64,000 bases of DNA from CAZAQK01 sp046344715. Its GTDB lineage: Bacteria > Pseudomonadota > Alphaproteobacteria > Rickettsiales > SXRF01. Positions 60,902 to 64,000 of the stretch are shown here, piece by piece. A program made the position numbers and the translations under genes. The stretch covers positions 3,948 to 67,947 of the forward strand of contig JBKDKX010000017.1 in NCBI GenBank assembly GCA_046344715.1, in the 5' to 3' direction. How positions within the stretch are numbered: the first letter of the stretch is position 1; the number at the start of each line of letters is the position of its first letter. The notes under the pieces are model-generated. The model was not told the origin of the DNA. It saw nothing but the letters and a program-made list of their open reading frames with translations, and ran no database searches.

Positions 60902-61273
60902 ATGCCAACAATCAATCAGTTGGTTCGCAAGCCGCGCCGCGCTTTGACCAAGCGCAGCAAATCCGCGCACTTGAAACAGTGCCCGCAGAAGCGTGGTGTG
61001 TGTACGCAAGTAAAAACAGTAACGCCCAAGAAGCCTAACTCTGCTCTTCGTAAAGTTGCGCGCGTGCGCCTTACCAACGGATTTGAGGTGTTCGGATATA
61101 TTCCAGGGGAAGGCCATAACCTGCAGGAGCACTCTGTAGTGCTGATTCGTGGTGGCCGCGTAAAAGACTTGCCAGGTGTGCGTTACCATATCATTCGCGG
61201 TACGCTGGATACTCAGGGTGTCAAAAACCGTAAACAGTCTCGCTCCGCATACGGCGCGAAACGTCCGAAATAA
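60902..61273 (+). CDS. rpsL: 30S ribosomal protein S12
   Basis: S12 sits at the decoding centre. MPTINQLVRKPRR, TPKKPNSALRKVARVRLTNGFEV and GEGHNLQEHSVVLIRGGRVKDLPGVRYH are the universal blocks. The two lysines whose changes give streptomycin resistance (in PKKPNS and in GGRVKDLP) have the sensitive-type residue, and the Asp of VKDLP that is methylthiolated in E. coli is present. It has 123 residues, with AAAGGA before the ATG. First gene of the str operon. Confidence 0.98.
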   Translation: MPTINQLVRKPRRALTKRSKSAHLKQCPQKRGVCTQVKTVTPKKPNSALRKVARVRLTNGFEVFGYIPGEGHNLQEHSVVLIRGGRVKDLPGVRYHIIRGTLDTQGVKNRKQSRSAYGAKRPK

Positions 61274-61285
61274 TGAGGAAATAGC

Positions 61286-61756
61286 ATGTCTCGTCGTCAT
61301 TCCGCACAAAAACGTCAAGTCCTTCCCGATGCAAAATTCGGTGATATCGTACTGACCAAGTTCATCAACACCATGATGTACGATGGTAAAAAGTCTGCAG
61401 CTGAAGCTATCGCTTACAGCGCGCTTGACCTTATCAAGAAAAAAACCAGCGCGGATCCAATCAAATTTTTCCGTGATGCTTTGGATAACATTAAGCCTTC
61501 GGTTGAAGTGCGTTCGCGCCGTGTGGGTGGTGCAACCTATCAGGTGCCAACCGAAGTGCGCTCTGAGCGTCAGCTTGCGCTTGCGTTGCGCTGGCTTATT
61601 GAGGCGTCGCGCAATCGTAAGGAAAAAACCATGTCTGATCGTGTGGCTGCTGAATTAATGGATGCGGCAAATGGTCGTGGTGGTGCGGTGACCAAGCGTG
61701 AAAACACCCATAAAATGGCCGAGGCAAACAAGGCCTTCTCGCATTATCGCTGGTAA
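61286..61756 (+). CDS. rpsG: 30S ribosomal protein S7
   Basis: S7 nucleates the 30S head and contacts the exit-site tRNA. MSRRHSAQKRQVLPDAKFGDIVLTKFINTMMYDGKKSAAEAIAYSAL and VRSRRVGGATYQVPTEVRSERQLALALRWLI are typical, ending HKMAEANKAFSHYRW. The 156 residues are the normal short form. It lies 12 bases after rpsL with GAGGAAA before the ATG. Confidence 0.98.
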   Translation: MSRRHSAQKRQVLPDAKFGDIVLTKFINTMMYDGKKSAAEAIAYSALDLIKKKTSADPIKFFRDALDNIKPSVEVRSRRVGGATYQVPTEVRSERQLALALRWLIEASRNRKEKTMSDRVAAELMDAANGRGGAVTKRENTHKMAEANKAFSHYRW

Positions 61757-61771
61757 GGAAAAAAGAAGACT

Positions 61772-63847
61772 ATGCCACGTAAGACACCACTTAAAGATTA
61801 TCGTAACATTGGTATTTGTGCGCACATTGATGCGGGCAAAACAACCACCACTGAGCGTATTCTCTATTATACCGGTAAATCCCATAAAATCGGCGAAGTG
61901 CACGAAGGTGCTGCAACGATGGACTGGATGGAGCAGGAGCAGGAGCGTGGTATTACCATTACCTCCGCGGCGACCACCTGTTTCTGGAAAGACAAGCGTA
62001 TTAATATCATTGATACTCCTGGTCACGTGGATTTCACTATTGAAGTAGAGCGTTCTATGCGCGTGCTCGACGGTGCTGTGACTGTGTTTGACTCTGTTGC
62101 TGGTGTTGAGCCGCAATCTGAAACGGTGTGGCGTCAGGCTGATAAATACAGCGTTCCACGTATCTGCTTTGTGAATAAAATGGATCGTATTGGTGCTAAC
62201 TTTGAGCGTACCGTGCAGATGATGATTGACCGCCTCGGTACCGTGCCTTTAGTTATCCAGCTCCCTATCGGTTCTGAGGATAAGTTTGAAGGAGTGATTG
62301 ATCTCATCAAGATGAAAGAGATCGTGTGGAAGGGCGAAGAGCTCGGCGCTAAGTTTGACGAAGTTGAAATCCGTGCTGAATTTCAGGATAAAGCAAAAGC
62401 TGCCCGTGAGAAAATGATTGAAACCGCTGTCGAAATGGATGACGCGGCGATGGCTGCGTATCTTGATGGTACTGAGCCAACCGAAGAAAAGCTGAAAGAA
62501 TGCATTCGCAAAGGTACGGTTATCTTTAAATTCGTGCCTGTATTGTGCGGTGCTGCTTTCAAAAATAAAGGCGTGCAGCCGATGCTGGATGCGGTGGTAG
62601 ACTTCCTGCCAAGCCCCGTTGATATTGCAGCAGTAAAAGCGATTGATGTGAAGACCGATGCAGAAGTTATCCGCAAAGCGGATGACGCTGAGAAATTCTC
62701 CGGTCTTGCGTTCAAAATTATGACGGATCCTTTTGTGGGTTCGCTCACTTTCGTGCGTATTTATTCTGGTACACTCACATCTGGTTCGTATGTGCAGAAC
62801 ACGATTAAGGATAACCGTGAGCGTGTGGGGCGTATGTTGTTGATGCACGCAAACAGCCGTGAAGACGTAAAAGAGGCATTTGCTGGTGATATTGTGGCGC
62901 TTGCAGGTCTTAAAAACACCACGACAGGTGACACTATCTGTGATGTTGATCATCAGGTGATCTTAGAGCGCATGGAATTCCCAGAGCCGGTAATCGAGCT
63001 TGCGGTAGAGCCAAAGACAAAAGCTGACCAGGAAAAAATGGGTATTGCGCTGTCTCGCCTTGCTTCGGAAGATCCATCGCTTCGTCTTTCTACCAATGAA
63101 GAAACTGGCCAGACCATTCTTAAAGGTATGGGTGAGTTGCACCTTGAAATTATTGTGGATCGCATGAAGCGTGAATTCAAAGTGGAAGCAAATGTTGGTG
63201 CGCCGCAGGTGGCATACCGCGAAACCATCACCAAGAAATATCAGGTGGACTACACACACAAGAAGCAGTCGGGTGGTTCGGGTCAGTTTGCGCGCGTTAT
63301 CATTGATTTAGAGCCGCTAAAAGCTGGTGAAGGCTTCGTTTTTGAAAGCAAAATCGTTGGTGGTTCCGTGCCTAAGGAATATATCCCAGGTGTAGAAAAA
63401 GGTCTGGAATCCATCGTGAGCAACGGTGTGGTCGCCGGCTTCCCGACCATCGATTTTAAGGCAACGCTGGTTGACGGTGCATATCACGATGTGGATTCTT
63501 CCGCACTGGCGTTCGAAATCGCCGCTCGTGCAGCTTTCCGTGAGGGTATGCCAAAAGCAGGTCCGGTTCTTTTAGAGCCAATTATGAAGGTAGAAGTAGT
63601 AACGCCAGAAGATTATATGGGCGATGTGATTGGTGACTTGTCATCCCGTCGCGGTCAGGTAACCGGCATGGACAGCCGCGGTAATGCCCGTGTTGTGGAT
63701 GCAATGGTGCCGCTGGGTTCTATGTTCGGGTACGTAAACACGCTGCGTTCTATGTCGCAGGGGCGTGCTCAGTACAGCATGGAATTCCATCACTATGAAG
63801 AAGTTCCTGCCAATGTGGCGGAAGAAATTAAAAAGAAAGTAGCTTAA
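61772..63847 (+). CDS. fusA: Elongation factor G
   Basis: EF-G drives ribosomal translocation. G1 is ICAHIDAGKTTTTERIL, G2 lies in QEQERGITITSAA, G3 is IIDTPGHVDFTIEVERSM and G4 is CFVNKMDRIGANF. Domains II to V follow, with domain IV containing FVFESKIVGGSVPKEYIPGVEKGL. Its 691 residues are normal. There is no sign of the inserts or lost GTPase residues seen in EF-G2 paralogs. It lies 15 bases after rpsG and 12 before tuf. Confidence 0.98.
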   Translation: MPRKTPLKDYRNIGICAHIDAGKTTTTERILYYTGKSHKIGEVHEGAATMDWMEQEQERGITITSAATTCFWKDKRINIIDTPGHVDFTIEVERSMRVLDGAVTVFDSVAGVEPQSETVWRQADKYSVPRICFVNKMDRIGANFERTVQMMIDRLGTVPLVIQLPIGSEDKFEGVIDLIKMKEIVWKGEELGAKFDEVEIRAEFQDKAKAAREKMIETAVEMDDAAMAAYLDGTEPTEEKLKECIRKGTVIFKFVPVLCGAAFKNKGVQPMLDAVVDFLPSPVDIAAVKAIDVKTDAEVIRKADDAEKFSGLAFKIMTDPFVGSLTFVRIYSGTLTSGSYVQNTIKDNRERVGRMLLMHANSREDVKEAFAGDIVALAGLKNTTTGDTICDVDHQVILERMEFPEPVIELAVEPKTKADQEKMGIALSRLASEDPSLRLSTNEETGQTILKGMGELHLEIIVDRMKREFKVEANVGAPQVAYRETITKKYQVDYTHKKQSGGSGQFARVIIDLEPLKAGEGFVFESKIVGGSVPKEYIPGVEKGLESIVSNGVVAGFPTIDFKATLVDGAYHDVDSSALAFEIAARAAFREGMPKAGPVLLEPIMKVEVVTPEDYMGDVIGDLSSRRGQVTGMDSRGNARVVDAMVPLGSMFGYVNTLRSMSQGRAQYSMEFHHYEEVPANVAEEIKKKVA

Positions 63848-63859
63848 AGGAGCATTGAT

Positions 63860-64000
63860 ATGACCAAGGAAAAATTTGAGAGAAATAAGCCGCACTGTAA
63901 CATTGGGACGATTGGTCACGTTGACCATGGTAAGACGTCGTTGACTGCTGCGATTACGAAGGTTTTGGCTGAGCAGGGCAAGGCGAAATTCACGTCATAT
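63860..64000 (+). CDS. tuf: Elongation factor Tu, 3' truncated by the window edge
   Basis: The first 47 codons are visible, beginning MTKEKFERNKPHCNIGTIGHVDHGKTSLTAAITKVLA, where GHVDHGKT is the EF-Tu G1 loop. AAAGGAG lies just before the ATG. It completes the rpsL-rpsG-fusA-tuf order; the rest lies outside the window. Many proteobacteria carry a second tuf copy, which cannot be judged here. Confidence 0.97.
   Translation, partial: MTKEKFERNKPHCNIGTIGHVDHGKTSLTAAITKVLAEQGKAKFTSY

Noticed and set aside
60616..61038. Open frame running into rpsL on the same strand
   Set aside because: It overlaps rpsL in another frame, has no homology, and covers the operon promoter and leader.
60902..61273. 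Streptomycin-resistance change in rpsL
   Set aside because: Both critical lysines have the sensitive-type residue.

Overview
The window reads as chromosome of an alphaproteobacterium. The evidence is family content and gene order: DUF2336, DUF4167 and DUF3108 proteins, a cpaBCDEF-tadBC pilus locus, the order lysC / ptsP / ispG-hisS-prfA-prmC-DUF4167 / clpB, and the str operon rpsL-rpsG-fusA-tuf at the right edge. A VirB/VirD4 type IV secretion operon with a degenerate VirB4 resembles the scattered, duplicated vir genes of Rickettsiales and similar host-associated lineages, but genus cannot be fixed from sequence alone. GC is moderate (native genes near 50 percent in two hand-counted 60-base samples). 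No tRNA, rRNA, CRISPR array, integrase or transposase gene was recognised.

Layout. 1-5000: end of a YqgE gene, aat, an orphan protein, a GDPD-family phosphodiesterase with aroQ, the thiamine pair thiS-thiG, and another orphan. 5100-16123 (minus strand): one long vir operon, in transcription order virB2, virB4, virB6, virB8, virB9, virB10, virB11, a type IV prepilin-like gene, virD4. 16.5-19.3 kb: a RidA-like protein, a TraX-like membrane protein and the CoA-transferase scoAB. 19.5-25 kb: two tandem DUF2336 paralogs, NAD kinase, a cold-shock protein and typA. 25.1-32.8 kb: the Tad/Flp pilus machinery cpaB-C-D-E-F-tadB-tadC without a visible pilin gene. 32.8-41.7 kb: uvrB, two tandemly duplicated small secreted Cys-rich proteins, RNase D, two orphan proteins and aspS. 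41.8-47.5 kb: a nitrilase-family hydrolase, ubiG, a TPR-methyltransferase, a RimI-like acetyltransferase, aspartokinase and a nitronate monooxygenase-like protein. 47.5-55.4 kb: ptsP, a RodZ-like protein, ispG, hisS, prfA, prmC and DUF4167. 55.5-60.6 kb: a DUF3108 protein, clpB and an M23 endopeptidase. 60.6-64 kb: the str operon, with tuf cut by the window end.

The most unusual features are these. (1) VirB4 has lost both Walker motifs while keeping the rest of the family fold. (2) A prepilin-like gene is translationally coupled to virB11 inside the vir operon. (3) Several families of short palindromic repeats are scattered through intergenic space, sometimes nested in one another. Some copies lie in frame inside ubiG and the nitrilase gene, and others supply start codons, a ribosome site or stop codons to neighbouring genes. 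(4) hisS looks mosaic: a normal 5' third, an AT-rich remainder, and a piece of palindromic repeat at the 3' end. (5) A segmental tandem duplication carries the two small secreted proteins.

How the genes work together. The vir operon supplies most of a T4SS: pilin, inner-membrane B6/B8, outer core B9/B10, ATPase B11 and coupling protein D4. It lacks virB1, B3, B5 and B7, so a second locus is expected elsewhere. The cpa/tad locus supplies secretin, ATPase and platform for a Flp pilus whose pilin and prepilin peptidase must also lie elsewhere. The rest is housekeeping for translation, cofactor and isoprenoid synthesis, DNA repair and proteostasis.
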